Positions 1 to 11,042 of a stretch of 64,000 nucleotides of DNA are shown here, piece by piece. The stretch is from assembly GCF_037042905.1 (NCBI RefSeq), contig NC_087261.1, positions 19,917,117-19,981,116 of the forward strand, given 5' to 3'. The number at the start of each line of letters is the position of its first letter. Within the stretch, counting starts at the first letter, position 1. The stretch comes from Lytechinus pictus. Lineage: Eukaryota > Echinodermata > Echinoidea > Temnopleuroida > Toxopneustidae. A model generated the notes under the pieces. The model was not told where the DNA came from. It ran no database searches and saw only the letters and a program-made list of their open reading frames with translations. Made by a program: the position numbers and the translations under genes.

Positions 1-429
1 GTGGTCACTAATTGGATCGAAAGTTTCTTTCTGATAAGAATGAATTCTAAAGCTATTAGATTGAACTTCAATCCATTCCAGAGTCCCTGATCGCAATAAA
101 TACAAGGAATTTAGAGAGTACACCAGTCTTGTAAATTCTAATTATAGGGCTTACATTTACCAGTGAGAATATGATTTCATGGCAGAATTTTAGCTCCAAT
201 TATGGAAAATAGATATTAGAAACAATGGAAAGAGGGGAGGACAAAAATGAAAAAGAGCACAATCAGCTTCACTTTCTGACTTAGCTTAGGCTCGGTTCGA
301 GCTTTAATAAAAGAAGGGGAAAAAGCATACTACGAAAGAGGAGAGAGAGGCAGAGTATAATGAAAACAGAAGTCCTTCTGTTGGAGGGGTAACGGAACGG
401 TTTTGAAAGAATGGGGACTGCGTGTGCGA
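1..429. other. Left-edge intergenic sequence
   Basis: AT-rich sequence with a purine-rich stretch at about 225-360. No gene, RNA or clear repeat boundary was seen. Overlapping short frames on the - strand are of low complexity. Confidence 0.5.
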
Positions 430-472
430 GGCTGACCATGCATGCATACCAACGGCCACGCCCCCGCCCGCC

Positions 473-1199
473 CAGAGGCGTCGATCCTGGGGGGCAGGGG
501 GGCGATCGCCCCACCGTGAATGAAAATATTGGGGGGCAAACATATCGTTTTGCCCCCCCCCCCAATAATTCCGCATGTGCAAAAAATAAAATAAGATTGT
601 AATGTTACACAGAAATCAGCAAGCGAGATTGAGATACACAACTCGTTCTTTATCTAAAATCGTGCTCAAAATGTCCAATTTTCAGATTGGAATATAAAAA
701 ATTTTTAGCTCGCGCTCGCATAATTTCTGTAGCAAAACCCATACTTTTCATGATTAAATAGGTGAATAGAATGTCCCTTTTTCAGTTCTAGACCTCAAAA
801 GAAGTCCCACTTTGATTTGCAATAATCTTTTGTTGGATATATATCTTGTTCTTTATTAAAAACGTCCATTAAACTCATTTTTTTCAGATCGAAATATCAA
901 AATTTTCAGCTCGCGCTTCGCGCTCGCATCTATTGTTTTTTAGATACCCATCTTAATCATTAGTACCAAAAATGCTTAGAATATCAATCTTTCGGGTCAG
1001 AATATAAAGAAATTTCAGCTCGCGCTTCGCGCTCGCATTAATTTTGTTGTTGAGATATGTGTCTCTATCTCATGAGTCATATATATATATATATAGGCAT
1101 ATGTGTGTGTGAGTTTGTTTGTTTTGTGTGATCGAGTGCCTTTGGAAAGTTGATTCATGTTTTTGCCCCCCCAATCTGAAAAATGGATCGACGCCCCTG
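473..1199. mobile_element. hAT-like non-autonomous element with 8-bp target duplication
   Basis: Terminal inverted repeats CAGAGGCGTCGATCC and GGATCGACGCCCCTG (15 bp, one mismatch) are flanked by the direct repeat CGCCCGCC at 465-472 and 1200-1207. The CAG ends and 8-bp duplication fit the hAT superfamily. Inside are three degenerate subrepeats centred on TCGCGCTTCGCGCTCGCAT (about 705, 908 and 1015). There is no transposase frame. The second copy of the surrounding duplication lacks the element. Confidence 0.85.
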
Positions 1200-1667
1200 C
1201 GCCCGCCCCCAGGTCGAAATTCCAAGTAGCGTTCATTAGGAAACCAACATAAGATTTTTATTGGTTTTTAATGGTTTCTGATGGTTTATAATGGACAATA
1301 GCATATCGATCAGAATTTCCATTTCACTCAGAGTCACATAAACCATCTATAACCCAAAAAAAAACACCTTACCCTCATGGTCCAATAAAACCAATAGGCA
1401 TAGATCATCAGACTGTTGGTCCAGTAAAACCAATATAGGCATTGATCATCAGAATTTATTGGTCCAGCTAGGCCAATCCAAACAACTGTTCAGACTCTAT
1501 TGGTCCAATATAGAACCAACATATTTAATATGCGAATGTTTTTATTTTACCTTTGTGATTGTTTATTATAATTCAACTAGTAAATAAGCTAACCCCTTCG
1601 ACTTTATTGCTGATAATTTCTTTATATATACACAATTTACCGCGACAAATATAACTGGATTTAGATA

Positions 1668-1742
1668 ATGATGATGATGATGATGATAATGATGGTGACA
1701 ATGATGATGATGATGATGATGATGATGAGGATGATGATGATA
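1668..1742. repeat. (GAT)n microsatellite, copy 1
   Basis: About 70 bp of near-perfect GAT repeats inside copy 1 of the tandem duplication. Its partner at 3286-3475 is longer and more interrupted. Confidence 0.95.
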
Positions 1743-3285
1743 AGATCGTCCTGCTGGGCGCAAAAAAAATCACAGGATTTTCAGTAGGTTGTCCCGGTGG
1801 CTTTATTATACAAAGCATTGTGCATGCTGATTTTCTATAGCTCTTTCGATCGCAAGCTAGTGCAGAAAAAAATAAGAACGTGCAATTTCACTTTTAAAAA
1901 TATACCACTTACAACAACAAGTCAAGGACTCTCAGGCGCGGTTCTAATTATAGACTAAAAGTTTTTTTTTTGGGGGGGGGTTCGGTTTCTGGGGGCTTGA
2001 GAAATTTTCGACGTTGGTTTATTCAATCAATACAATGAAAATAGTCTATTGTGGGTATAATTATGACCAAGCCGCTACAGTCCCCCTTCCCCCATAAAGA
2101 TATTTCTAATCACATTTTCAAAATGATTGTGAATTTTTCATCTACAACATTTCATGCATCAGGGCCTGATGGGTGTTAAAGATATACGGGGCATTTAACG
2201 GAGGGCTTTTAACGTTAAAAGCCTTGTAGGACTAGTTACCAGGAAACGGGTTTGTGTTGTTACTCTCTCCAGGCGTTTTTTTTTTAAGAGCAATATTCTC
2301 AAAATTTAGAGAGTTTGAATGTAAAAAGGTATAATAAAGCATGGCATGAGATAGGGGTTTAATGTAAATGACAACTCTTAAAAAATATTACGAGCGAATG
2401 TGGTGACCAGAGAGAAAAATTTTAAGTAAAACTTTGCATTTTGAGCTCTTTATGAACTTTCAAATAAAGAATGTACATCCAAAACACTAATCACTGAATG
2501 GGATACTCAACAATATAGGCTGCAAGAGAATCACTGCCCTGTATACCACAAAAGTCTATCGACACAATATAATAGAGAATAAAGTCAAATCATTACATGT
2601 TGCTTCTATCATGGGACGGGGGCAGGGGGCAATTGCCATGAAAATATTGGAGATGCGTTTATGAATCTATTGCAACTTGAATGTGTTTGAAGAAACATCT
2701 GAAAGCACTATAAAATCATCACACCTGACATAAAAATACTATTGAACATCTATAAAATTGTATTTTTGTGTGAGTGTGCTTCACTTGCAGGACTGACCAT
2801 ACATAATGCCCCCGCTCCTCCCCCCCCCCCCCCCCCCCCCAGGTCGAAATTCCAAGTAGCGTTCATTAGGGAACCAACATAAGATTTTCATTGGTTTTTA
2901 ATGGTTTATAATGGACCATAGCATATCGACCAGAATTTCCATTTCACTCAGAGTCACATAAACCATTTATAACCAAAAGAAAAACACAAGACCCTCATGG
3001 TCCATAAAACCAATAGGCATATAGACCATCAGACTCTTGATCCAGCATAACCAATACTAGGCATAGATCATCAGACTCTATTGGTCCAGCTAGGCTAATT
3101 CAAACAACTGATCATACTCTGTTGGTCCAATAGAACCAACACATTGAATATGCGAATGTTTTTATTTTTACCTTTGTGATGTTTATAATTTAAATAGTAT
3201 AAGCTAACCCCTTCGACATTTTATTGTTCATGATTTCTTTATAATACACAATTAACCGCGACAAATATAACTGGATTTAGATAAT

Positions 3286-3475
3286 AATAATGATGATGAT
3301 GATGATGACGATGACGATGATGATGATGATGACGATGATGATGATGACGATGATGATGATGGCGATGATGATGATGATGACGATGATGATGATGGCGATG
3401 ATGATGATGATGATGATGATGGTGACAATGATGGTGATGATGATGATGGTGATGATGATGGTGATGATGATAAGA
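3286..3475. repeat. (GAT/GAC)n microsatellite, copy 2 (expanded)
   Basis: About 190 bp of GAT units with periodic GAC, GGC and GGT interruptions, at the equivalent place to 1668-1742. It produces spurious poly-Met, poly-His and poly-Ser frames. Confidence 0.95.
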
Positions 3476-3661
3476 TCGTCCTGCTGGGCGCAAACAAAAT
3501 CACAGGATTTTCAGTAGTTTGTCCCGGTGGCTTTTTTTTTCAAGCATTGTGCATGTTGATTACCTATAGCTCTTTCGATCGCAAGCTAGTGCAGAAAAAA
3601 ATAAGAACGTGCAATTTCACTTTTAAAAATATACCACTTACAACAACTACTCAAGGACTCT

Positions 3662-5212
3662 CAGGCGCGGTTCTAGACTAAAAGTTTTTTTTTTTTTGGG
3701 GGGGGGGTTCGGTTTCTGGGGGCTTGAGAAATTTTCGACGTTGGTTTATTCAATCAATACAATGAAAATAGTCTATTGTGGGTATAATAATGACCAAGCC
3801 GCTATAGTCCCCCTCGTCCCCCTTCCCCCATAAAAAAAATATTTCTAATCACATTTTCAAAATGATTGTGAATTTTTCATTTACAACATTTCATGCATCA
3901 GGGCCTGATGGGTGTTATAGATATACGGGGCATTTAACGGAGGGCTTTTAATGTTAAGGGGGGGTGTAGGATAGTTATCAGGAAACGGGTTTGTGTTGTT
4001 ACTTTCTCCAGGCGTTTTTTTTTTAAGAGCAATTTTCTCAACATTTAGAGAGTTTGAACGTAAAAAGGTATAATAAAGCATGGCATGATATGGGGTTTAA
4101 ATGTCAATGACAACTCATAAACATATTACGAGCTAATGTGGTGACCAGAGAGAAATTTTTTTAAGTAAAACCTTGCATTTTGAGTTCTTTATGAACTTTC
4201 AAATAAAGAATGTACATCCAATACACTAATCACTGAATGGGATACTCAACATATAGGCTGCAAAAGAATCACTGCCATGTATAGGGCCTACCACAAAAGT
4301 CTATCGACACAATATAATAGAGAATAAAGTCAAATCATTACATGTTGCTTCTATCATGGGACGGGGGCAGGGGGCAATTGCCATGAAAATATTGGAGATG
4401 CGTTTATGAATCTATTGCAACTTGAATGTGTTTGAAGAAACATCTGAAAGCACTATAAAATCATCACACCTGACATAAAAATACTATTGAACATCTATAA
4501 AATTGTATTTTTGTGTGAGTGTGCTTCACTTGCAGAAATCTGCATTATGTAATTTGGCGAGCGCGCCGTAAATTTTGGACTTTGTTTTTACCCCTTCTCG
4601 CCAGTATGATCCGAAACTTGTTCGACACTTAATTCTGACTCTAAACTATAGAGTGTTTTAAAGTAGCCTCAATCATCAGAGAGTACATAATGTAGTGACA
4701 GAGCGATGATACTGAGAAAAATATCAAGGAATTAAGGGGGGAAAATATCGAATTTCGGACAGTTTTAAGGTTAAAACTTAAAGTTTATATGGCATAGTAT
4801 AATTCATGGTGGGTGAAGTCCCGGGGTGAAGTTAATTTTAAGAAAAAAATTGCAAGGCACTGAAGAACTAGGCAATCTACTACATGTATATTGCAGGAGA
4901 TCATTGACTTCCTATACTCGCACTTTAAGATAGCATATTCTGTATTTACATGTTATTTTGCGAGGAAGTGTTTAGCGACCAAGCGAGAAAATTTTCGAAT
5001 TTGAATATAGTAAAAACTTTGCTTCATAGTTAGAGCACTTATAATATGGTGACATGATGAATGGAATGGAATACTGTATCATTATTAAGAACCTATCCCA
5101 TCCACATTTATATAACTTCTTTTTGTTTTTATTGTAGTCAAATAATTTTTTTTTTAGAGGGGGGGGGGGGCTTCAGTCCCCAAAGCCCCGGCCCCCTATA
5201 AAACCGCGCCCG
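3662..5212. mobile_element. Second hAT-like element, partly included in the tandem duplication
   Basis: Ends CAGGCGCGGTT and AACCGCGCCCG are inverted repeats (10 of 11) flanked by the direct repeat AGGACTCT at 3654-3661 and 5213-5220. The left half, with the same left flank, also occurs in copy 1 from 1933, where it is cut off at the duplication junction near 2786. No transposase frame is present. The G-rich and C-rich runs near both ends are inside the element. Confidence 0.8.
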
Positions 5213-5265
5213 AGGACTCTTTAAAAAAGATAAAACGCTAGCGCGGGGCCGCGAAATCGTTTTTA

Positions 5266-5867
5266 AAGGGATGGTCCAGGCTGAAGATATTTATATCTCA
5301 ATGAATAGAGTAAAATTCACAAAGCATGCGCAAAATGCTGAAAATTTGATCAAAATCGGATAACAAAATTATAACGAAGTCATTGAATTTTAAAGATTTG
5401 CATTATTCCATTGATTGAAACAGTTCTAGGCATGTCTTTATGAATATTCATTAGGTGGGCTGATGATGTCATATCCCCACTTGTTATATGAAATTAGGTT
5501 TATTCAAAAATTTTCTACCAAGAACTAAAACCATATGGGATATAGACACTAGACAACTGATTAAGTGCATTAGTTATTGCCGCATAATATTTCATTATAA
5601 TGGAGACACATCATTTACACATACATGAAATAATGAAACATTTATGATTTCATGTAATAACATAAGATAAAGAAAGTGGGCCGGGGATGTGGCATCATCA
5701 GCCCACCTATATTCATGACGATGTACATAACTGTTTTCACAAAATATTGGTAAAATGTAAAATTCAATAACTTCGTTATTTGTTATCCGATTTTGATAAA
5801 ATTGCTCTGTGAATTTTACTCTATTTATTTAGATATAAATATTTTCAGCCCGGACCATGCATCCCTA
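5266..5867. mobile_element. Long-palindrome MITE (AAAGGGATGGTCC ends)
   Basis: About 600 bp whose two halves are imperfect reverse complements: AGGGATGGTCCAGGCTGAA at the left and TTCAGCCCGGACCATGCATC at the right, with ATCAAAATCGGATAAC and its complement within. The centre holds a matching pair of GGGCTGATGATGTCA-like motifs. A related copy lies at 25410-26025. Confidence 0.85.
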
Positions 5868-6424
5868 GATGGGCCGGGGGGGGGGGGGGGGGGGGGGGCA
5901 TGCATGAGACTAAATCGATTACAATGGTCATTTTTACGATTTGTACATGTTTATTTTAATGGGGGAGGCTGAAGCCACCACTCCCCCTGGATTTGTTGCA
6001 GCTAGCTGCAGAAGGAGTTTTCAAATGATGAAAGCTCTTGAGAAAAGGAATTTAGGATCTAGGAGGCCATAAAAAGAAGATCAGTGGAGCATATAGCTAA
6101 AATCGTATAAAATGTAAGTTGTCAAAGACTACGATGTGCCGTTTTGTAACTGCCAATTTGTTAAAGAAAAATATAGTTATTTATTAATGATTTTAAAAAT
6201 ATATTACATAATTTTTTTTTATCAAACAAATTAATATAATACTTTTTATATTTTATTTATCTTTTTTTGTCATAAAAAATATTATTTAGAAATAAAATAG
6301 GAACAAAATTTTTGACGTCACTATTAGGTTACAAACCGAACGACCTTGCCAATCAATGTACGTGCAAAGGGCATCTTGGGTAAATAATCACGATACCAAA
6401 TTCGTGCCGAACAAGATCTGTAAA
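5868..6424. other. COX5B upstream region
   Basis: Starts with a ~24-nt poly-G run (about 5876-5899), then AT-rich sequence with poly-T stretches around 6200-6290, a CRE-like palindrome at 6313, and presumed 5' UTR before the ATG at 6425. No TATA box or other gene could be assigned. Confidence 0.5.
6313..6320. promoter_or_regulatory. Palindromic CRE-like site upstream of COX5B
   Basis: The octamer TGACGTCA lies about 105 bp upstream of the COX5B ATG, at the edge between a very AT-rich stretch (about 6170-6310) and the more balanced first exon. It is the perfect ATF/CREB-type palindrome. Promoter position and use are inferred; no TATA box or initiator could be assigned. Confidence 0.4.
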
Positions 6425-6515
6425 ATGGCGACCATTACTCTCAGGAAATGTGCTCTTACCGCCGCCCGCAGATGCTTGTTCAGCCAAAGTTCAAGAGCTA
6501 TGGCAGCTGGAGGAG
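6425..6515 (+). CDS. COX5B: COX5B coding exon 1: mitochondrial presequence
   Basis: Begins at ATG in AAAATGGCGACC and encodes MATITLRKCALTAARRCLFS followed by QSSRAMAAGG. The stretch has several Arg/Lys and no acidic residue, which fits an amphipathic mitochondrial targeting sequence removed on import. The exon ends after 91 nt in phase 1 at the donor G|GTAATT; the split Gly codon is completed by the next exon. The ATG was chosen because it is the first one in the frame that gives a presequence. An ATG at 6356 in the same frame would add about 23 residues; it is less likely but not excluded. Confidence 0.93.
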
Positions 6516-6944
6516 GTAATTTCTTACTTTGTTATTATCAATTAAAAAAAAAGAAGGATCTTTGCTTGTTCTGGTCGGTATTTTGTTGCACAGTGCGGTG
6601 TTGGGTTTGAAAGTGGAAACGCCGGGCGGTGCGATGCCGGCCAACGCACGCTGAAGAACCGTGTCGGCCTGTTTGCAGTGTTATGTGCACTGACTGAGCC
6701 TGAGCTGTGATGAGTGTCGGTGCACACAGAGCAAAAAAATTCGCCCTTTTCACCACATTCACACAGCCAAAAACGGTCATGGTTTTGAGGGAAAGATCAA
6801 AGTTCAACACATTTCTGACATATGATCCCGTTTTCCAAATTTAATAACTTTGGTATCAAATTAAAGAGAATAAAATGCTCCAAAAAAATGAAATAGTAAC
6901 CTTTTTAGGCCTAGCCCTAGGCAACATTTTGTTTTTGGTTAGGC

Positions 6945-7310
6945 CTAGCCAGGCGGCTTCTAGAGAGTAAAAATCATTTACTAACGTAAGGTCACTCTCA
7001 TACGAAGCCAGGGCTTCCGTCATATACTTTTGCGTGGACCACCAAAAAACCTGAAACTTTCGCCCCCGAAATTTCTACTTTCTTTCTAAAACTAAAGATC
7101 TAGGCCTAGCTCTAAATCATGTACATGGGATAAAACTTCATTTCCGACATTTCTACGCTCTCGTTGTTATTTTTGAACAAGAATTCATCAAAAAAAATGA
7201 GAGAAATATTGTGTAAAGACGGAAGAGACTTGCCCGATGTTTACGCCGCCATCTTGTTTCCTATTGTTCTTCGCCAACGTTACAGACGCGTACTCTCTAT
7301 GAAGCCTGGG
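6945..7310 (+). repeat. Interspersed repeat, copy A (COX5B intron 1)
   Basis: The segment from the GCCAGGCGGCTTCT-like start through ACTTTCGCCCCCGA, TTCCGACATTTCTACGCTCT and TTTACGCCGCCATCTTGTTTC recurs in reverse orientation at 56175-56535. It may continue into the GTCGCCATCTTG repeats that follow. Type unknown. Confidence 0.75.
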
Positions 7311-7514
7311 ACGGGATAGCATTGGCCCACACATACCGAGTATTTCGGAGACAACAATGTTGCTCCAAATTACTCGTTCTCTTTAGCCTTTTGAGCCCAA
7401 ACTTCACTATAAAATGTGCTACAATAATTGGTTGCATTTTTTAGCTGAAACTTCTTTGTTTTTATGTTACAATAAATCTTTAAAATATTAAAAGTAGAAG
7501 AGCGTTTTACTTAC

Positions 7515-7900
7515 AGTTACAGATGTTATTGTCGCCATCTTGTCTTCTTTGCGAGTGCATCCTAGCGATGCGACACGTCTATAGAGGGCGGCAAAATCAT
7601 GAGCAGTGGCAACTTAGATTTTTTTAAATACTTGCATCGGCCTATAAATTTCATGAATCATAAAATACTTGAATCGGCTGTTAAATATCATGAATTGTTT
7701 ATTATGATATTTATCGGCCGATGCAAGTATTGTACGATTCATGAAATTTATTTTTGTTATTGTCGCCATCTTGCCGTCTTTGTTATCATAGCCTAGCTAC
7801 AAGACGCGAATGAGGCGACAACATCATGAGCATAGTGCTAGATAAAAAAATACTTGCATTTGCTGATAAAATATCATGAATCTCACCTCAATGCTAAAAT
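7515..7900. repeat. Short tandem duplication with inner inverted repeat
   Basis: GTTATTGTCGCCATCTTG occurs near 7525 and again near 7757, each followed by similar sequence (GCGACA, then AATACTTGCAT, then AATATCATGAAT). Within the first copy, AATACTTGCATCGGCC (about 7628) pairs with GGCCGATGCAAGTATT (about 7714). Confidence 0.7.
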
Positions 7901-8054
7901 ACCCAGCACGCTAGACCAGTTGAAGCGCTATGTTGAACGAAGGGCAGGGGATGTTGAATCTCGGCTTTGAAATATGGCTATACAGTTCAAGATTTTATGA
8001 ATTATTGAGATAGAATTTGAAAATGAACATTGCAATTAGAATAGACAAATATAT

Positions 8055-8661
8055 TTGAAGGACAAGTCCACCCCCAACAAAAAGTTTATTTGATTAAAAA
8101 GAAAAAATCCAGCAAGCATAACACTTAAAATTACATCAAAATCGGATGTAAAATAAGAAAGTTGTGACATTTAAAGTTTTGCTTAATTTCACAAAAAAGT
8201 TATATATATGCACATCCTGGTCAGTATGCAAATGAGGAGACTGATGACGTCATCCACTCACTATTTCTTTTGTATTTTATTATATAAAATATGAAATATT
8301 CTAATTTTGTCCTCATTGTCAAGTGAAATAATTAATTCTTGTCTGAACATGTGGAATTAGTATTGTTTAATACTATATGGTTTAGTCAAGTTGTCCTTGT
8401 CAAATCTGTAAAAAATGAAAGATTGTACAATTCAAACAATGAAAAACAAAATGAATAGTGAGGGACATCATCGACTGTCTCATTTGCATGTCACTGAGTT
8501 GTGTATATATATCACTGTTTTGTGAAAAATATGCAATACTTTGAAATGTCATAACTTTATTATTTTACATCCGATTTTGATTAAATTTTCAGCATTATGC
8601 TAGTTTGATTTTTCTCTATTTATTAAAATCAACATTTTTCTGAGGTGGACTTGACCTTTAA
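8055..8661. mobile_element. Long-palindrome MITE (GGACAAGTCCACCC ends)
   Basis: Imperfect inverted halves: GAAGGACAAGTCCACCC at the left and GAGGTGGACTTGACCTTTA at the right, with TACATCAAAATCGGATGTAA and its complement inside. A CRE-like TGACGTCA lies near the centre (about 8245). A shortened copy occurs at 58249-58475. Confidence 0.85.
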
Positions 8662-8778
8662 CAAACATTGTTGCAAATATCATTTTGTGAAAAGAAATTT
8701 TAGAACAAAAAATATTGCAGAAAAGCTTTTAAACATGTCGAATCTTGGGCATGGTACTCTAGTTATTTACATATACTA

Positions 8779-8897
8779 AAAGAAATTGTACCAGTGACAT
8801 GTAGTGTACTGTGCAGATGATAGAGGTCCGTTTGTTAGTAACAAACGGACCTCTATCATCTGCACAGTACACTACATGTCACTGGTACAATTTCTTT
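8779..8897. repeat. Perfect 59-bp inverted repeat with 1-nt centre
   Basis: Bases 8779-8837 are the exact reverse complement of 8839-8897, with a single G at 8838 in the middle. The arm runs from AAAGAAATTGTACCAGTGAC to GGTCCGTTTGTTA. There is no mismatch in 59 bp. It lies in COX5B intron 1 and an RNA of either strand would fold into a perfect hairpin. Confidence 0.98.
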
Positions 8898-9394
8898 GAG
8901 ACCGATGGACTGCTGAAATAAGGAAATGCATTTAAAATTCACATAGAGTAAAGTTCCCAAATATAAGACACTTAAGCATAATTGGACCAAAACATAAATA
9001 CAATCATTTAATCAGATAGAATTAATGTGTAGATCTAGTCAAAGACTTTGATAATCAACCGTCTGTTTAATATCATGTGTCAAATGATATTGTCATTTGA
9101 TATGTTGTTAATCAAGTAGGACTATGGAAATAAGATTACCGAGCAGGATTTCTCAATTTTCTTGCTGGAATTTATCAACCCTTAGTGTGTTTTTTGTGAT
9201 TTTTAGTTACTTCGCTGACTTGAATAGTAATGTAAAGATTCCTGCGGGAGGTTTAAAAAAAAAAGCGTTGAGGGTGTTCTAGCCATGCTTGAATGCCATC
9301 ACTCACAAGATATCTCTCGTGATCTGACCAATGCGATGATGTGTTACACGTGTACGGAACCACACATAATTGAGCAGTGTGATTATTAGTCACA

Positions 9395-9640
9395 CTTCAA
9401 ATGGGGGCATTGTGGTCTCTTTTTAATCTGAGGGGATGTGGGTTTGATTCCCAGCCAGCAAGAAATTCACCCTCATTGTGCTTCACTCAACCCAGGTGAG
9501 GTGAAGGGGTACCCGGTAGGAAGAAATTCCTTGAATCCTTCAGCGCCTATTTGGCAGCACACCTAAAGCCGGGGTGATAATAGCAGCGCTATCTATCCTT
9601 GGGGGGGAAAAGGCGCTTAATAATTCCAGGTATTATATTA
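9395..9640 (+). mobile_element. tRNA-derived SINE, diverged copy
   Basis: Contains a B-box-like GTGGGTTTGATTCCC followed by the body motifs CCCAGGTG, GGGTACCCGGTAGGA and GGCGCTTAATAATTCC, shared with the better copy at 54738-55095. The A box is degraded. Confidence 0.7.
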
Positions 9641-9737
9641 TTAAAAATCTTTCTGAAACACTCCCTGGCATTTACTGTAATGTGTATTAAGGATTCATCT
9701 TCTATATTGCTTTATTTCCTTTTTTTTTGTCTTTCAG

Positions 9738-9811
9738 GTATCCCTGACAACTTTGAACATGCCACAGGTTTAGAGAAGAAAGAACTTGAAAGGATAAAGG
9801 CAGGAGACGCA
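9738..9811 (+). CDS. COX5B: COX5B coding exon 2: start of mature subunit
   Basis: Follows the acceptor TTTGTCTTTCAG and runs 74 nt to the donor GCA|GTAAGT. It encodes IPDNFEHATGLEKKELERIK then AGDA, matching the conserved N-terminal part of mature Vb (family pattern: GIP, then ATGLE, then a charged helix). The exon completes the Gly codon begun in exon 1 and ends in phase 0. Confidence 0.94.
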
Positions 9812-9922
9812 GTAAGTAAAAATATTCTTTTGAGCCAATATTTTAATCAAGTAATGGCAAAACTTGCTCTGTTTACATGTACTTTGATCCAAATTGCTGC
9901 ATATTGTGCAGCCTTACATGTA

Positions 9923-10697
9923 CAGTCCGACCTCTCTTATCTGGACACGTTGGGACCAGCACCAATCCGGATAAGGGATTTAACCGGATCTGGGAGACCC
10001 AATATTAATACACGCAGCTGCCTCCCCAACAGCGGTAGCTAGCTACGTGTAATATATTGTAGTAGGCGTACAGACAGTATTCACTGCAGTGTCAGTGCAA
10101 ATTATAGGCAGTATTTTTACGGAAAAGAACTGATCGATGGCCAAAACTCTTGAATGATTTACCTGCTAAAATGATTGAGGTATACACCGAGCAAGGCGAG
10201 CATACCTCGAAAGAAAGAGAATGACTCTATGAAACTAAGTTTTACAATTAGATCATCGCGGCGGGTATCGCAGCTTTTCAATGTCAGCCATTATAACTGT
10301 AAGCTCAAACATGATACATGTAGATGGCGCTGTACGTATTGAGGCCTATAATGCTAGCTAGCGAGACATGTGTTGTTTTTCCCCCAGGAACTGAAAAGAG
10401 ATCGTGATGAAATGTTTGCGCTGTGCCCTGATTTACTGGAAAATTATCCTGTCTAAGTTCTTTCGGTAATTTGGGCAAGATCACTGAGATGTTTTATGAA
10501 AAATAATGTTGTAGGTACATTGTAGACTATATTGGAAAATATATGTAATCAAAGTGAGTTTGCATATAGGATTGAGTTTAGATTGAAATCTCATTTCCCC
10601 ACATACTAGATTGAATTGGAAAAAAATCTTGGCAAGTGTGCGTCCGGATAATATAGAGATCCGGATAAGGGGAGGCCGGATAAGAGAGGTCGGACTG
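9923..10697. mobile_element. pogo/Tigger-type element in COX5B intron 2
   Basis: Ends CAGTCCGACCTCTCTTATCT and its complement GGATAAGAGAGGTCGGACTG are flanked by TA on both sides, as in Tc1/mariner-pogo elements. Further TCCGGATAA motifs lie just inside each end. It is 775 bp with no full transposase frame, so non-autonomous. It contains a short open segment at 10388-10456 preceded by a splice-acceptor-like sequence. Confidence 0.85.
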
Positions 10698-10942
10698 TAG
10701 TTAAAACACTTGTAGGTTCATGTAGTCTTGTGTTAGGAGGAAGGCAAGGGCAGCATCTTTAGGCGCGTCAGTGCAAACCTCCTTCATCTGTACAATAGCA
10801 CTGGGGACTGCTCCAGAAAATTTTAACATCTAGCGCTACACCATCCGACCATCGTCCCTCAAGACAAAAGGATGCCGATGACGAACCCATAGTTTGCTTG
10901 ATGATATAGCTTTAATTCTCTCTTTCTCTCCTTGTTGAATAG

Positions 10943-11042
10943 GATCCGTTTCAGCTCAATGTGAGGAGAGTGGCTGCTGGCACCAAAGATAAACCAGTCG
11001 AAGTCACATCTGCTTTCCAAAAGAGAATAGTAGGCTGTATCT
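10943..11042 (+). CDS. COX5B: COX5B coding exon 3: core with first zinc cysteines
   Basis: Starts after the acceptor TTGTTGAATAG with DPFQLNVRRVAAGTKDKP and ends in KRIVGCI plus the first base of a Cys codon at the donor T|GTAAGT. The segment RIVGCI is one of the most conserved stretches of the family; the Cys-Ile-Cys pair across this exon junction supplies two of the four zinc ligands. It is 100 nt long, entering in phase 0 and leaving in phase 1. Confidence 0.95.

Larger units (their letters stand above)
430..4534. repeat. ~1.7 kb tandem duplication (two copies)
   Basis: Copy 1 runs from about 430 to 2786 and copy 2 from about 2787 to 4534. The shared body begins at GGTCGAAATTCCAAGTAGCG (1211 and 2841) and ends in GTGTGCTTCACTTGCAG. 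Copies differ mainly by a 727-bp hAT-like insertion in copy 1 (473-1199), a long poly-C run in copy 2, microsatellite length (about 70 versus 190 bp), and small indels. Neither copy holds a supported gene; the poly-His, poly-Ser and poly-Met frames are microsatellite readings. Confidence 0.9.
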
